From NCBI RefSeq assembly GCF_001412655.1, contig NZ_CP012996.1, positions 4,836,001-4,900,000 on the forward strand: a stretch of DNA of 64,000 bases, in the 5' to 3' direction. Below are positions 1 to 8,563 of the stretch, piece by piece. The notes below the pieces were generated by a model. It was not told the origin of the DNA, did not search any database, and saw nothing but the letters and a program-made list of their open reading frames with translations. The DNA comes from Pedobacter sp. PACM 27299. Lineage in GTDB: Bacteria; Bacteroidota; Bacteroidia; Sphingobacteriales; Sphingobacteriaceae. A program made the translations under genes and the position numbers. Every line of letters starts with the position of its first letter. Position 1 is the first letter of the stretch.

Positions 1-887
1 TCAGCTATGCTGAGCAAGAAGGCTTCCCACCGTTGAACATCCAGGGTCCATTAAAACAAACTCAGGCAACTGTGAAAATTAAGGGAGACATCAGCAGTCA
101 GTATATTTCTGCCTTGCTAATGATTGCCCCGACTTTGGAACAGGGTCTTACTTTACAGATTGAGGGCGAATTAACCTCCCTTCCTTATGTCAACATGACG
201 CTGAATATGCTGGAAGAAGCTGGTATCAGTCATTCCTGGGATGGTCAAAATATCAGCATCAAACCACAGCCTTTTAAAGCGGCAACGCTAGTAGTAGAGC
301 CAGATTGGAGCGCTGCTTCTTACTGGTACAGCATTGCTTGTCTGTCTGAAAAGGCAGAAATCTCGCTTCCTTATTTAAAGGAAAAAAGCTTGCAGGGCGA
401 TAGCCGAATCCGATCTATCATGACTGCTTTTGGTGTAAAAACAGCAACTACAGCTCAAGGAATTACGCTTAGCTCTACTGATAAAAATTTCGGTGAAGAA
501 GTTTTAGACCTTAAAGATTGTCCGGATTTAGCACAAACGATTATCGTATGTGCGGCTGCATTGAAGCAAAACCTTGCTTTCACTGGACTGGAGACCTTAA
601 AAATTAAGGAAACAGACCGCGTTAAGGCGTTACAAACTGAACTTGCAAAAATTGGCGTAACTTTAAATGAAGACAACCTGGTTTATACTTTAAACTGCGA
701 AAACCTTCATTTCCCTGAGCGTGTTACTTTCAGCACTTATGAAGATCACCGCATGGCGATGGCTTTTGCTCCGCTTAGTTTACTGATCAAAGAAGTGGTA
801 TTGAAAGAAATGGATGTGGTAGAGAAATCATATCCAGACTTTTGGAAAGACCTGGAAAAAGCAGGATTTACAGTTACAGTGATTTAA
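1..887 (+). CDS. aroA: 3-phosphoshikimate 1-carboxyvinyltransferase (EPSP synthase), 5' end outside window
   Basis: Transfers the enolpyruvyl group of phosphoenolpyruvate to shikimate 3-phosphate, the penultimate step of the cytoplasmic shikimate pathway. The reading frame is open from base 3, so the start lies upstream; about 295 C-terminal residues are visible of a usual 410-430. Family signatures are present: an EPDWSAASYW segment carrying the catalytic Asp, KETDRVKAL (the RxKETDR-type signature) and YEDHRMAMAF near the C-terminus. The gene runs into aroC with a 24-bp gap on the same strand, which suggests a shared transcript for consecutive pathway steps. Identity is secure. Confidence 0.95.
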   Translation, partial: SYAEQEGFPPLNIQGPLKQTQATVKIKGDISSQYISALLMIAPTLEQGLTLQIEGELTSLPYVNMTLNMLEEAGISHSWDGQNISIKPQPFKAATLVVEPDWSAASYWYSIACLSEKAEISLPYLKEKSLQGDSRIRSIMTAFGVKTATTAQGITLSSTDKNFGEEVLDLKDCPDLAQTIIVCAAALKQNLAFTGLETLKIKETDRVKALQTELAKIGVTLNEDNLVYTLNCENLHFPERVTFSTYEDHRMAMAFAPLSLLIKEVVLKEMDVVEKSYPDFWKDLEKAGFTVTVI

Positions 888-911
888 ATTAACCTATAAA
901 CTAACGAAAAA

Positions 912-2006
912 ATGGCAGGTAATACATTCGGACAATTATTTCGCATCAGCACTTTTGGCGAATCACATGGTGCAGCTATTGGTGTTATTTTAGATGGCTG
1001 TCCGGCACAATTGCCCATAGATCTGGATTTTATTCAGTCGGAACTGGATAAACGCAGACCCGGACAATCGAAAATTACCACACAAAGGAAAGAAAGCGAT
1101 ACCGTTCAAATTCTTTCCGGCGTATTTGAAGGTAAGAGTACTGGAACTCCTATTGCAATGTTGATTCCAAATGAAGACCAGCGCAGTAAAGACTATAGTC
1201 ACAATACCGATGTTTACCGTCCTTCTCATGCAGATTATACTTATGATGCAAAATATGGTATCCGCGATCACCGTGGTGGTGGCCGTTCCTCTGCAAGAGA
1301 AACTGCTGCACGCGTAGCTGCGGGTGCGATTGCCAAGTTACTTTTAAAGCACCATGGCATTGAAATCTTTGCTCATGTATCTGCGGTAGGCAAAATTAAT
1401 GCACCAAATCTGGAAGCTTCTTTAACTGTAGATCAGTTATTGGAGATCAGAGAAGAAAACATCGTACGTTGCGCAGATCCGGCTACGGCAAAGGAAATGA
1501 TCGAGTGTATTGATGGTATTAGAAAAGATGGAGATACTATTGGTGGAAAAGTAAGTTGTATCATCAGAAACTGTCCTGTTGGCTTAGGCGAGCCTGTTTT
1601 TGATAAATTACATGCAGAGCTTGGAAAAGCAATGCTGAGCATCAATGCGGTACATGGCTTTGAATATGGTTCAGGATTCAGCGGAAGCGAAATGAGGGGA
1701 TCAGAACACAATGATATCTTCCTTGTTGGAAAAGATCAGCCTAAAACACTAACCAACTTCTCTGGAGGAATTCAGGGAGGTATTGCTAATGGCATGGAAA
1801 TCGACTTTACAGTTGCCTTTAAGCCTGTAGCAACGATTATGCACAACCAACAGACCATTAATGCAGCGGGTGAAGCCGCAGAAATTAAAGGGAAAGGTCG
1901 TCATGATCCATGTGTGGTACCTCGTGCAGTCGTGATTGTAGAAGCAATGGCAGCTTTGGTATTAGCAGATCAGCTTCTTAGAAATAAGAGCAGCAAATTG
2001 GATTAA
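912..2006 (+). CDS. aroC: chorismate synthase
   Basis: Makes chorismate from EPSP by FMN-dependent anti-1,4-elimination, the last step of the shared aromatic pathway. The 364-residue length is normal. The three family signatures are visible: [10 protein letters not shown] near residue 16, a [20 protein letters not shown] segment around residues 119-138, and [20 protein letters not shown] near the C-terminus. It lies 24 bp after aroA on the same strand and ends before a strong bidirectional terminator, so the two aro genes probably form the end of one transcription unit. Confidence 0.97.
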   Translation: MAGNTFGQLFRISTFGESHGAAIGVILDGCPAQLPIDLDFIQSELDKRRPGQSKITTQRKESDTVQILSGVFEGKSTGTPIAMLIPNEDQRSKDYSHNTDVYRPSHADYTYDAKYGIRDHRGGGRSSARETAARVAAGAIAKLLLKHHGIEIFAHVSAVGKINAPNLEASLTVDQLLEIREENIVRCADPATAKEMIECIDGIRKDGDTIGGKVSCIIRNCPVGLGEPVFDKLHAELGKAMLSINAVHGFEYGSGFSGSEMRGSEHNDIFLVGKDQPKTLTNFSGGIQGGIANGMEIDFTVAFKPVATIMHNQQTINAAGEAAEIKGKGRHDPCVVPRAVVIVEAMAALVLADQLLRNKSSKLD

Positions 2007-2042
2007 TCCAATCGCGGCTTAATGGTCAGAAATCTGGCTCAT

Positions 2043-2079
2043 AAAAAAAGGTGTTCCTCATTGAGAAACACCTTTTTTT
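2043..2079. terminator. bidirectional rho-independent terminator between aroC and E1 gene
   Basis: GGTGTT (2050-2055) pairs with AACACC (2067-2072), and the inner CTCA/TGAG extends the stem. It is flanked by seven A on the left and seven T on the right, so it can stop transcription from aroC and from the convergent dehydrogenase gene. Confidence 0.85.
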
Positions 2080-2096
2080 ATATAAGTCAGTATTTA

Positions 2097-4526
2097 TTAG
2101 AATATAGCGGGAAATTTAACCGCATTATGTTCATGCATCATCTGATAAACAGTTTCTACGATATCATCTACAGATGGCTTAGTGAAATAATCGCCATCAG
2201 ATCCATAAGGAGGACGATGCGCTTTTGCGCTGATCGTTTTTGGCTGTGCATCCAGGCTATAATAACCTTTTTGCTCTTCTAAGATCTGCTGTAAGATAAA
2301 AGCAGATCCGCCACCTGGTACATCTTCATCTACCACCAGTAATTTATTGGTTTTCGTTAAAGACTGGGCGCAGAGTTTATCTGTATCAAAAGGAAGTAAG
2401 GTCTGAGGATCGATGATCTCTACAGAAATACCGAATTGAGCCAGTTCTTCTGCCGCTTCTTCAACCACTCTAAGTGTGGATCCATAAGAAACGATGGTTA
2501 AATCTGTTCCTTCTTTTACCACTTCGGCTTTACCTAGTGGGACGGTATACTCTCCTACATTTTCAGGAAGTTTTTCTTTTAATCTATATCCGTTCAGACA
2601 TTCAATCACTAAAGCGGGTTCGTCAGATCTGAACAAAGTATTGTACATACCGGCAGCTTGAGTCATGTTACGAGGCACACAAATGTGTAATCCGCGCAAT
2701 GAACCCAAGATCATACCCATAGGAGATCCAGAATGCCATACGCCTTCTAATCTGTGTCCGCGGGTTCTGATGATGACTGGGGCTTTTTGTCCGGCTTTAG
2801 TACGGTAGGATAAACTAGCCAAATCATCACTCAATACATTCAGTGCAAACAACAGGTAATCCAGGTATTGAATTTCAGCAATTGGCTTTAAGCCTCTCAA
2901 CGCCAATCCAATTCCCTGACCAACAATCGTCATTTCTCTGATTCCTGTATCGGTAATTCTAAGATCACCATATTTAGCCTGCAAACCAGCAAAACCCTGA
3001 TTTACATCGCCAATGGCACCTAAATCTTCTCCAAAAGCAACTAATCTAGGATCACGGCCAAAGTTTGCATCGAAACAAGCATTTAACAATTCGCGTCCAT
3101 CCACCATTTTGCTGGATTCATTATACTCCGCATCAACCGCATTCACTAAGAATGGGCTTTCTTTTCCATCGGTAAATAATTTTGAATTGTATCTTTCTGC
3201 ATTCAGCTCATGCTGTTCGTTATACCATTGCAACAATGCTGTTCTTTCGCTGCTCAACTGATGAACGGTTAAGCGTAATGCTTTTCTCGCAGAAGAAATC
3301 ACTTCTTTACGCATTGCATCAGGCGTACTGGCCAATTGAGCGGTAATTCTCGTTATTGTAGGATTTCCGTTGGCTACGTTATTGATCAGCTCAGTTACCT
3401 GGTCTTTTTCAGTTTTAATAGAGGCAAGGAACTCATTCCAGGCTTCTTTTTGGGTATCACGAACCATTTTCTTAGCCGTGTTTTCCATTTCCAGCAATTC
3501 CTCATCAGAGATAATGGCAGATTCAATCATCCATTTACGCATCTGAAGAATACAATCGTACTCTTTCTCCCAATCCAGGCGCGCTTTATCTTTATAACGC
3601 TCATGAGAACCAGAAGTAGAATGTCCTTGTGGCTGAGTCACTTCAGTTACGTGGATCATTACCGGTACATGTTCTGTACGGCATACATCGATCGCTTTTT
3701 GGTAAGTTTCACATAAAGCCGGGTAATCCCAGCCTCTCACTTTAAAGATTTCATATCCATCGGCATTTTCATCCCTTTGAAAACCTTTGAGAATCTCAGA
3801 AATATCTTCTTTAGTCGTTTGAAACTTTGCAGGAACAGAAATTCCATATCCATCATCCCAAACAGAGATGGCCATAGGAATCTGTAATACACCGGCGGCA
3901 TTAATGGCTTCAAAAAAGATACCTTCAGAAGTAGAGGCATTGCCAATCGTTCCAAAAGCCACTTCATTTCCTTCCACCGAAAAGTTTTTCAGGTATTCCA
4001 GTTCAGGGTTTTGTCTGAATAATTTCGATGCATAAGCCAGTCCGACTAATCTCGCCATTTGTCCACCTGTAGGTGCAATGTCTGAAGAAGAGTTTTTCAT
4101 GGCTGTCTGATCTTTCCAATTTCCGTCTTCATCAATAGAACGGCTTGCAAAGTGACAGTTCATTTGTCTGCCTGCGGATGCAGGTTCAGCTTCAACACTA
4201 GGGTTGGCATATAATTGGGCAAAAAATTCTTTGATGGTGCAGATGCCTGTCGCAAATGCAAAAGTCTGATCTCTGTAATACCCAGCGCGCCAATCTCCAT
4301 TCTTAAAGGCCTTGGCCATGGCAATTTGTGGAATTTCCTTTCCATCGCCAAAAATACCAAACTTAGCCTTGCCCGTTAATACCTCCTTACGACCTAATAA
4401 ACTGGCTTGTCTACTTTCGAAAGCTATTTTATAATCGTTTACCACAATAGTCTTAAAGTCCTCAAAACTTAACTCTGAAGCATCAATAGGATTGGTAGTA
4501 GGTGTAATATCCGGCATCATAAGCAA
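2097..4526 (-). CDS. 2-oxoacid dehydrogenase E1 component, fused alpha and beta subunits (branched-chain type)
   Basis: Thiamine-diphosphate-dependent decarboxylase (E1) of a 2-oxoacid dehydrogenase complex, with alpha and beta chains fused in one 809-residue protein. The alpha half holds the cofactor region at about residues 190-230 (FGTIGNASTSEG, then SVWDDGYGIS), a form in which the classic GDG...NN pair is replaced. The beta half begins near residue 475 (MVDGRELLNACFDANFGRDP) and contains the GIREM/GQGIG region and the C-terminal swivel domain (LLVVDEDVPGGG). Such fusions are common in Bacteroidota and usually annotated as branched-chain 2-oxoacid dehydrogenase E1. Which 2-oxoacid it uses cannot be told. 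The first ATG is taken; translation could also begin at the third or fourth residue. Confidence 0.88.
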   Translation of the reverse strand: MLMMPDITPTTNPIDASELSFEDFKTIVVNDYKIAFESRQASLLGRKEVLTGKAKFGIFGDGKEIPQIAMAKAFKNGDWRAGYYRDQTFAFATGICTIKEFFAQLYANPSVEAEPASAGRQMNCHFASRSIDEDGNWKDQTAMKNSSSDIAPTGGQMARLVGLAYASKLFRQNPELEYLKNFSVEGNEVAFGTIGNASTSEGIFFEAINAAGVLQIPMAISVWDDGYGISVPAKFQTTKEDISEILKGFQRDENADGYEIFKVRGWDYPALCETYQKAIDVCRTEHVPVMIHVTEVTQPQGHSTSGSHERYKDKARLDWEKEYDCILQMRKWMIESAIISDEELLEMENTAKKMVRDTQKEAWNEFLASIKTEKDQVTELINNVANGNPTITRITAQLASTPDAMRKEVISSARKALRLTVHQLSSERTALLQWYNEQHELNAERYNSKLFTDGKESPFLVNAVDAEYNESSKMVDGRELLNACFDANFGRDPRLVAFGEDLGAIGDVNQGFAGLQAKYGDLRITDTGIREMTIVGQGIGLALRGLKPIAEIQYLDYLLFALNVLSDDLASLSYRTKAGQKAPVIIRTRGHRLEGVWHSGSPMGMILGSLRGLHICVPRNMTQAAGMYNTLFRSDEPALVIECLNGYRLKEKLPENVGEYTVPLGKAEVVKEGTDLTIVSYGSTLRVVEEAAEELAQFGISVEIIDPQTLLPFDTDKLCAQSLTKTNKLLVVDEDVPGGGSAFILQQILEEQKGYYSLDAQPKTISAKAHRPPYGSDGDYFTKPSVDDIVETVYQMMHEHNAVKFPAIF

Positions 4527-4605
4527 TATTAGTTAGGGCACAAAGATACATAAAATCTAAAGTATGACTTATGGCTGTTCTGTAATTTATATATTGGAAT
4601 ACTTT

Positions 4606-4634
4606 TTGATTTATGAATCAAAAGTTTAAATTTG
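4606..4634 (+). promoter_or_regulatory. Bacteroidota-type promoter for the DUF1573 gene
   Basis: A TTG at 4606-4608 and a perfect TAnnTTTG element (TAAATTTG, 4627-4634) are separated by 18 bp, close to the usual 19-21. Predicted transcription start is about 4641, a few bases before the ATG at 4653, so the leader would be very short. Confidence 0.6.
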
Positions 4635-4652
4635 CTTTAAATCACCATAATC

Positions 4653-5045
4653 ATGAAAAAGTTATTACTATTATTTACATTAATTTTAGGAGTAAGTATT
4701 GCTACTAATGCTCAAACTAAACCGGCTGAGTTCAAATTTGATAAGGAGCTGAACGATTTTGGTAAAATCCCTGTTAACAAAGCTGCAACCGTGGAATTTA
4801 AGTTCGTAAACACTGGCGATCAACCATTAATCATTTCAAAAGTAGAAACGACTTGTGGTTGTACTGTTCCTGAATACACTCAAATTCCTGTTAAAAAAGG
4901 AGAAGCTGGTACCATCAAAGTTACTTATAACCCAACTGGTGCTGCAATGCCATTTAGCAAAGCGATTACGATCACTTCAAATGCTAAAACCACTACTAAA
5001 GTTTTATACATTAAAGGTGAAACTGTAGCGGCTCCTACTAAGTAA
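4653..5045 (+). CDS. DUF1573 domain secreted protein
   Basis: A 130-residue exported protein of unknown role. Residues 1-20 form a clear signal peptide (hydrophobic LLLLFTLILGVSIATNAQ). The rest is a single DUF1573 domain, an Ig-like fold related to ASH/PapD-like modules, including the typical TTCGCTVPEY Cys-Gly-Cys segment and a TSNAKTTTKVLYIKGE end. It stands alone between divergent and downstream genes with its own promoter and terminator. The family assignment is firm; no function is implied. Confidence 0.88.
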   Translation: MKKLLLLFTLILGVSIATNAQTKPAEFKFDKELNDFGKIPVNKAATVEFKFVNTGDQPLIISKVETTCGCTVPEYTQIPVKKGEAGTIKVTYNPTGAAMPFSKAITITSNAKTTTKVLYIKGETVAAPTK

Positions 5046-5067
5046 TTTTATAAACGATATTTTTATT

Positions 5068-5100
5068 AAGACCTCGTTCTACAACGAGGTCTTTTATTTT
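5068..5100 (+). terminator. rho-independent terminator after DUF1573 gene
   Basis: AAGACCTCGTT (5068-5078) pairs perfectly with AACGAGGTCTT (5083-5093) around a CTAC loop and is followed by a T-rich run. It ends just before the aminotransferase start at 5107. Confidence 0.85.
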
Positions 5101-5106
5101 TGCTAT

Positions 5107-6309
5107 ATGCCTAACATTTCAGAAAAAGGGTTCCAAATGCCCGCATCACCAATCAGAAAGCTGACTCCATTTGCTGACCAGGCAAAAAAAGATGGCAAGA
5201 AAGTATTTCATTTGAACATTGGCCAGCCAGACATAGCTACACCAGAAGGCATGTTAAATGCCATCAAAAATATAGACTTTGATGTATGGGCTTATACCCC
5301 ATCAGAAGGCACGCTTTCTTACAGAACCAAATTAGCGGAATACTATAACAAATTAGGTTACAACATTACTCCAGCAGATATTTTAGTGACTGTAGGTGGA
5401 TCTGAAGCCATCACTATTGCTATGCAAACCTGCGTAAATGAAGGTGATGAGATCATCATTCCTGAGCCTTTCTACGCGAACTATAATGGTTTCGCCTGTA
5501 TGAGCAATGTAGTGGTAAAACCAATCTTATCTCATATTGAGAATGGCTTCGCCCTTCCTCCTATCGCTGAGTTTGAGAAATTAATCACGCCACGCACCAA
5601 AGCAATCATCATCTGTAACCCGAATAATCCTACTGGTTATTTATATTCTAAAGAAGAATTAGCAGCGTTGAAAGATCTTTGTCTGAAATACGACTTATTC
5701 TTGTTCTCTGATGAGGCTTACCGCGAGTTCTGCTATGATGGCAAAGAGTTTATTTCTCCAATGCATTTAGATGGATTAGAGGAGAATGTGGTAATTATGG
5801 ATACTGTATCAAAAAGATACAGTGCTTGTGGCGCAAGATTAGGCTGTTTGATTACTAAAAACAAGGCAGTGATCCAATCTGGATTAAAGTTTGCTCAGGC
5901 AAGGTTAAGTCCGGGGATGGTAGAACAGATTGCCGGTACCGCAGCAGTAGACACTCCAGATAGTTATTTTGAGGCTGTGAATAAAGAATATACGCTTCGC
6001 AGAGATACAATTGTAAAAAGATTGAATGCAATTGAAGGTGTTTTTTGTCCGAATCCAGGTGGTGCATTTTACGTGGTAGCGAAGTTTCCAATTGATGATG
6101 CTGACGCATTTTGTCAGTGGATGCTGGAAAGCTTTGAGCATAACAATCAAACAGTTATGATGGCTCCTGCTACAGGTTTCTACTCTACCCCTGGTTCTGG
6201 AAAAAACGAAGTAAGAATGGCTTATGTCTTAAATACTGATGATATTAACCAAGCTATGGATTGTCTGGAAATTGCATTAAAACAATATCCTGGTAGAACT
6301 ATGGCATAA
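5107..6309 (+). CDS. class I PLP-dependent aminotransferase (aspartate aminotransferase-like)
   Basis: A 400-residue fold-type I aminotransferase that moves amino groups between an amino acid and a 2-oxoacid through pyridoxal phosphate. Visible landmarks are the NPNNPTG motif (residues 171-177), SDEAYRE with Asp202 facing the cofactor nitrogen, and MDTVSKRYSACGARLG with Schiff-base Lys236 and the following Arg. The family is certain but the substrate is not: aspartate or aromatic amino acids are both plausible, and the nearby aro genes are separated by other units. The gene ends 28 bp before the mature tmRNA. Confidence 0.9.
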   Translation: MPNISEKGFQMPASPIRKLTPFADQAKKDGKKVFHLNIGQPDIATPEGMLNAIKNIDFDVWAYTPSEGTLSYRTKLAEYYNKLGYNITPADILVTVGGSEAITIAMQTCVNEGDEIIIPEPFYANYNGFACMSNVVVKPILSHIENGFALPPIAEFEKLITPRTKAIIICNPNNPTGYLYSKEELAALKDLCLKYDLFLFSDEAYREFCYDGKEFISPMHLDGLEENVVIMDTVSKRYSACGARLGCLITKNKAVIQSGLKFAQARLSPGMVEQIAGTAAVDTPDSYFEAVNKEYTLRRDTIVKRLNAIEGVFCPNPGGAFYVVAKFPIDDADAFCQWMLESFEHNNQTVMMAPATGFYSTPGSGKNEVRMAYVLNTDDINQAMDCLEIALKQYPGRTMA

Positions 6310-6315
6310 ATTTCG

Positions 6316-6323
6316 TAGATTTG
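6316..6323 (+). promoter_or_regulatory. -7 element of the tmRNA promoter
   Basis: TAGATTTG matches the Bacteroidota TAnnTTTG element and places the transcript start near 6330, just before mature tmRNA. No clear -33 TTG was found at the expected distance. Confidence 0.5.
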
Positions 6324-6337
6324 TGTTACTAACACAT

Positions 6338-6701
6338 GGGGCCGTTTTGGATTTGACAGGGTGGCGCTACGTATGTTAGCATGCAGTGCGTTGTACGGCG
6401 AGCACTTAAAAGAGAACGTTCACACTATAATTGGCGAAAATAACTACGCCTTAGCTGCCTAATTTAGAATTACGCTAGCTTTTGTCCCTCTGACTGCTGC
6501 ATTGTTAGGTTAGAATATGGGGCATCGAAATAACAATGCTGGCTGCTAATAGGTACGGATTAGCGGCGAGATAAAGTACCTAAGGAAAAAGACAAGGTAG
6601 GTTTCCGGCCCGTCTGCTCCCGACAATAAATTGGAAAACAAGCATGTAGAAGGCATAACTTATCACACAACTGGACAAGGGTTCGAACCCCTTCGGCTCC
6701 A
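6338..6701 (+). ncRNA. ssrA: transfer-messenger RNA (tmRNA)
   Basis: Rescues stalled ribosomes by trans-translation. The 5' end GGGGCCG pairs with CGGCTCC at 6694-6700 to form the acceptor stem (one G-U pair), followed by the discriminator A at 6701; CCA is not encoded. A T-arm with GGGTTCGAACCCC lies just before the 3' end. The tag reading frame starts at 6433 and reads GENNYALAA then TAA at 6460-6462, giving an (A)GENNYALAA degradation tag of the Bacteroidota type. The 3' end of ssrA is a well-known integration target, and the accessory island begins immediately after it. Confidence 0.97.
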
Positions 6702-6739
6702 CAATCAGCGAACAAGTCGGTTAAGTTTGGAAACAAACA

Positions 6740-6778
6740 TAGCCGCCTTTTCTTTTTAAGACGGTTTAATAATTTTTT
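6740..6778 (+). terminator. possible tmRNA terminator
   Basis: GCCGCCTT and AAGACGGT form an imperfect stem (one mismatch) followed by a T-rich stretch. Weak but well placed downstream of ssrA. Confidence 0.45.
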
Positions 6779-6810
6779 TAGTATTTTTGATACCACTCTA
6801 AACTCCTTAT

Positions 6811-6855
6811 TGTTGACACCATGTTGACACCGGGCTTTGAAAAACTGTTGACACC
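6811..6855 (+). repeat. three direct copies of TGTTGACACC
   Basis: Exact 10-bp copies lie at 6811-6820, 6822-6831 and 6846-6855. They sit directly in front of a short ORF that looks like the beginning of a tyrosine recombinase. Such GTTGACACC repeats ahead of integrase genes are familiar to me from Bacteroidota and may be recombinase arm sites, but that role is inference. Confidence 0.6.
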
Positions 6856-7110
6856 ATGAAAATCACACTTAAACTCTCCCTTTTTAAAGGCAAGGTATAT
6901 GGAGTTGTCTTTACATCGCGATCTTCACCGGTAATTTTGAAGTTTAATTCTAGCATATGGCTAAATTACCATAGCTATTTCTTGATAAGGAAACCCTTTC
7001 TTGACAATAGAATTGTACAGAGCCTGATGATGAAACAGGAATACCAAACTTTACTCCTTTCTTTAATCTCTTTTCATGTCTCCTTTTTTTCATGTCTCCT
7101 TTATGTTTAA
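6856..7110 (+). pseudogene. possible remnant of a tyrosine integrase N-terminus
   Basis: The ATG at 6856 opens a frame starting MKITLKLSLFKGKVYGVVFT, which resembles the arm-binding N-terminal strand of Bacteroidota phage-type integrases, then degenerates into sequence with no recognisable domain; it stops after 84 codons. No core-binding or catalytic domain (R...HxxR...Y) follows. The position (3' of ssrA, after the TGTTGACACC repeats) is where an island integrase would lie. It could be chance ORF; the rest of 6702-7381 holds only the repeats, hairpins and A+T-rich DNA. Confidence 0.35.
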
Positions 7111-7198
7111 CTTTTCAACAAAGCTATCATGAGACTCCTTTGGAAAGCAGAAGAGTTTTTGATTATAGAGCTGTTGGTCTGAAATTTATATTTAACAC

Positions 7199-7228
7199 AA
7201 AAAACCCGGTTGTTAGCCGGGGTTTTAT
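7199..7228. terminator. terminator at the end of the leftward island operon
   Basis: An AAAACCCGG arm and a CCGGGGTTTT arm (one bulged base) flank a short loop, with A-rich and T-rich flanks allowing either direction. It lies about 155 bp beyond the stop of the last leftward island gene. Confidence 0.65.
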
Positions 7229-7381
7229 TGCTTTAAACTAATAACACACACACTCCACCTTATACATCTGAATTTATAAGATTTTGTAGTTTCTTATTAT
7301 TTCCCTATTATAATTTATAATCCAATAAATCAAAAAAATATAATAATTAAAAATACAATAATTTAAATTAATATTTTTTTC

Positions 7382-8562
7382 TTAATTTGCACATTGATAG
7401 ATAGTACTTCCCCTAGACCCTGCTACAAATTGGTAAACACCACCACCAGTGTGGAAGTAACCAGTTAACATAAGGCCATCCTGGCCTCTGTAATATGTTC
7501 TTCGACCTTTTTGCGTAGTTCTCAGCCATACCTCAACTGGTCTTTCCTGATTTTGACCATTTACACAAGCATCTTCCTTACTGTTACCTTCATAATACAC
7601 ACCTTGACGGGAGTTACTAACCAGCTTATCATAAGCTGGGTCATTAGGCGGCCAGTTGTCGGGATAACCACTTGAGGATGTCACGCTTCCCATTGCTGTA
7701 ATCTCGTTTCTATCTCTAGCATTAATATAAGAAACCAGATACCACCTTACACCATCTGAATATGCGCCAGCTGCAACTTCATATCCGTCGTTTAAAACTG
7801 GGGGATCATTTTGGAAGATTCTGGTACCAATTCCAAAAGTTAAGGGCAAGGAATCAGTATAATAATTGATCCTTTCTCCGGTATTCCAATCCTGGTAAGC
7901 TATGGATGGAGAGTCGTTGCTAGCAAGAGTTACCAACCTGACACGCATTGTATATAATATTGATGAATCGCTTATAAAGGTTCCTTCTGCATTAGTAACC
8001 TGGGCCCTGAAATAAACCTGATCATCTGCTTTAAATAAATCTGTGTGATTAAATGGAATATCTTGTTCTAATGTTTGACCTAAACCGCCAATACCGGCTG
8101 GTGTGGTCCAAGCTTCACCATTAACTGAATACTGCCATTTAACTTCATCCGAATGGACGTAATAAGCGGATTTGGTTTTCACATACCCGGCGAGGGTTCC
8201 AACCCGGGTATTGGTGATCACAGGTGGATGAACAAAGGCTCTAGTGTTTAAACCAGCATCGTTCATTACGATGTAGGGTTGATTTGTCTCTACTGGAGCT
8301 AACCGTTGCTTAAACCAACGCGTCGTATTGTGCATTCGATAATTCAAGGATCCAGGGATATCTTTCAAAATGCCTAAGAAGGCTTTATTTCCCTGCTCAT
8401 CATCGACTACCAGGAGTGCATCAACATAAAATAACTCTTTAATTTTGTCCTCATATTCGGGAGGAATAAGGCTGGAGAGCTATCCAGTTTTACCTCCCCT
8501 TCAATATGAATAGGTAAAGTGGCAGTCCCACCGAATAAATATTTGTTGCTTGATGCGCTCAT
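7382..8562 (-). pseudogene. frameshifted distal island protein of about 393 aa, unknown function
   Basis: The gene starts at ATG 8562, 1 nt after the stop of the tail-fibre-like gene (8564), with MSASSNKYLFGG. It shifts frame near 8478-8482 and continues to 7382. In frame one the product ends after 51 residues; adding one base in GATAGCTCTCC restores a continuous reading ...KLDSLSSLIPPEYEDKI and on into a 328-residue open frame beginning MKDIPGSLNYRMHN. No signal peptide and no domain that I recognise. The C-terminal part is rich in Gly, Tyr and Arg (GRRTYYRGQDGLMLTGYFHT). Its place after a fibre gene suggests a fibre tip, accessory or chaperone protein. A single-base sequence error is as likely as true decay. 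Confidence 0.6.
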
Positions 8563-8563
8563 G

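Noticed and set aside
3013..3716. Two open frames opposite the E1 dehydrogenase gene
   Set aside because: Antisense to a conserved enzyme and without recognisable domains.
6811..6855. CRISPR-like repeat array
   Set aside because: Three 10-bp copies with irregular 1- and 14-bp spacing and no cas genes; fits integrase-associated direct repeats instead.
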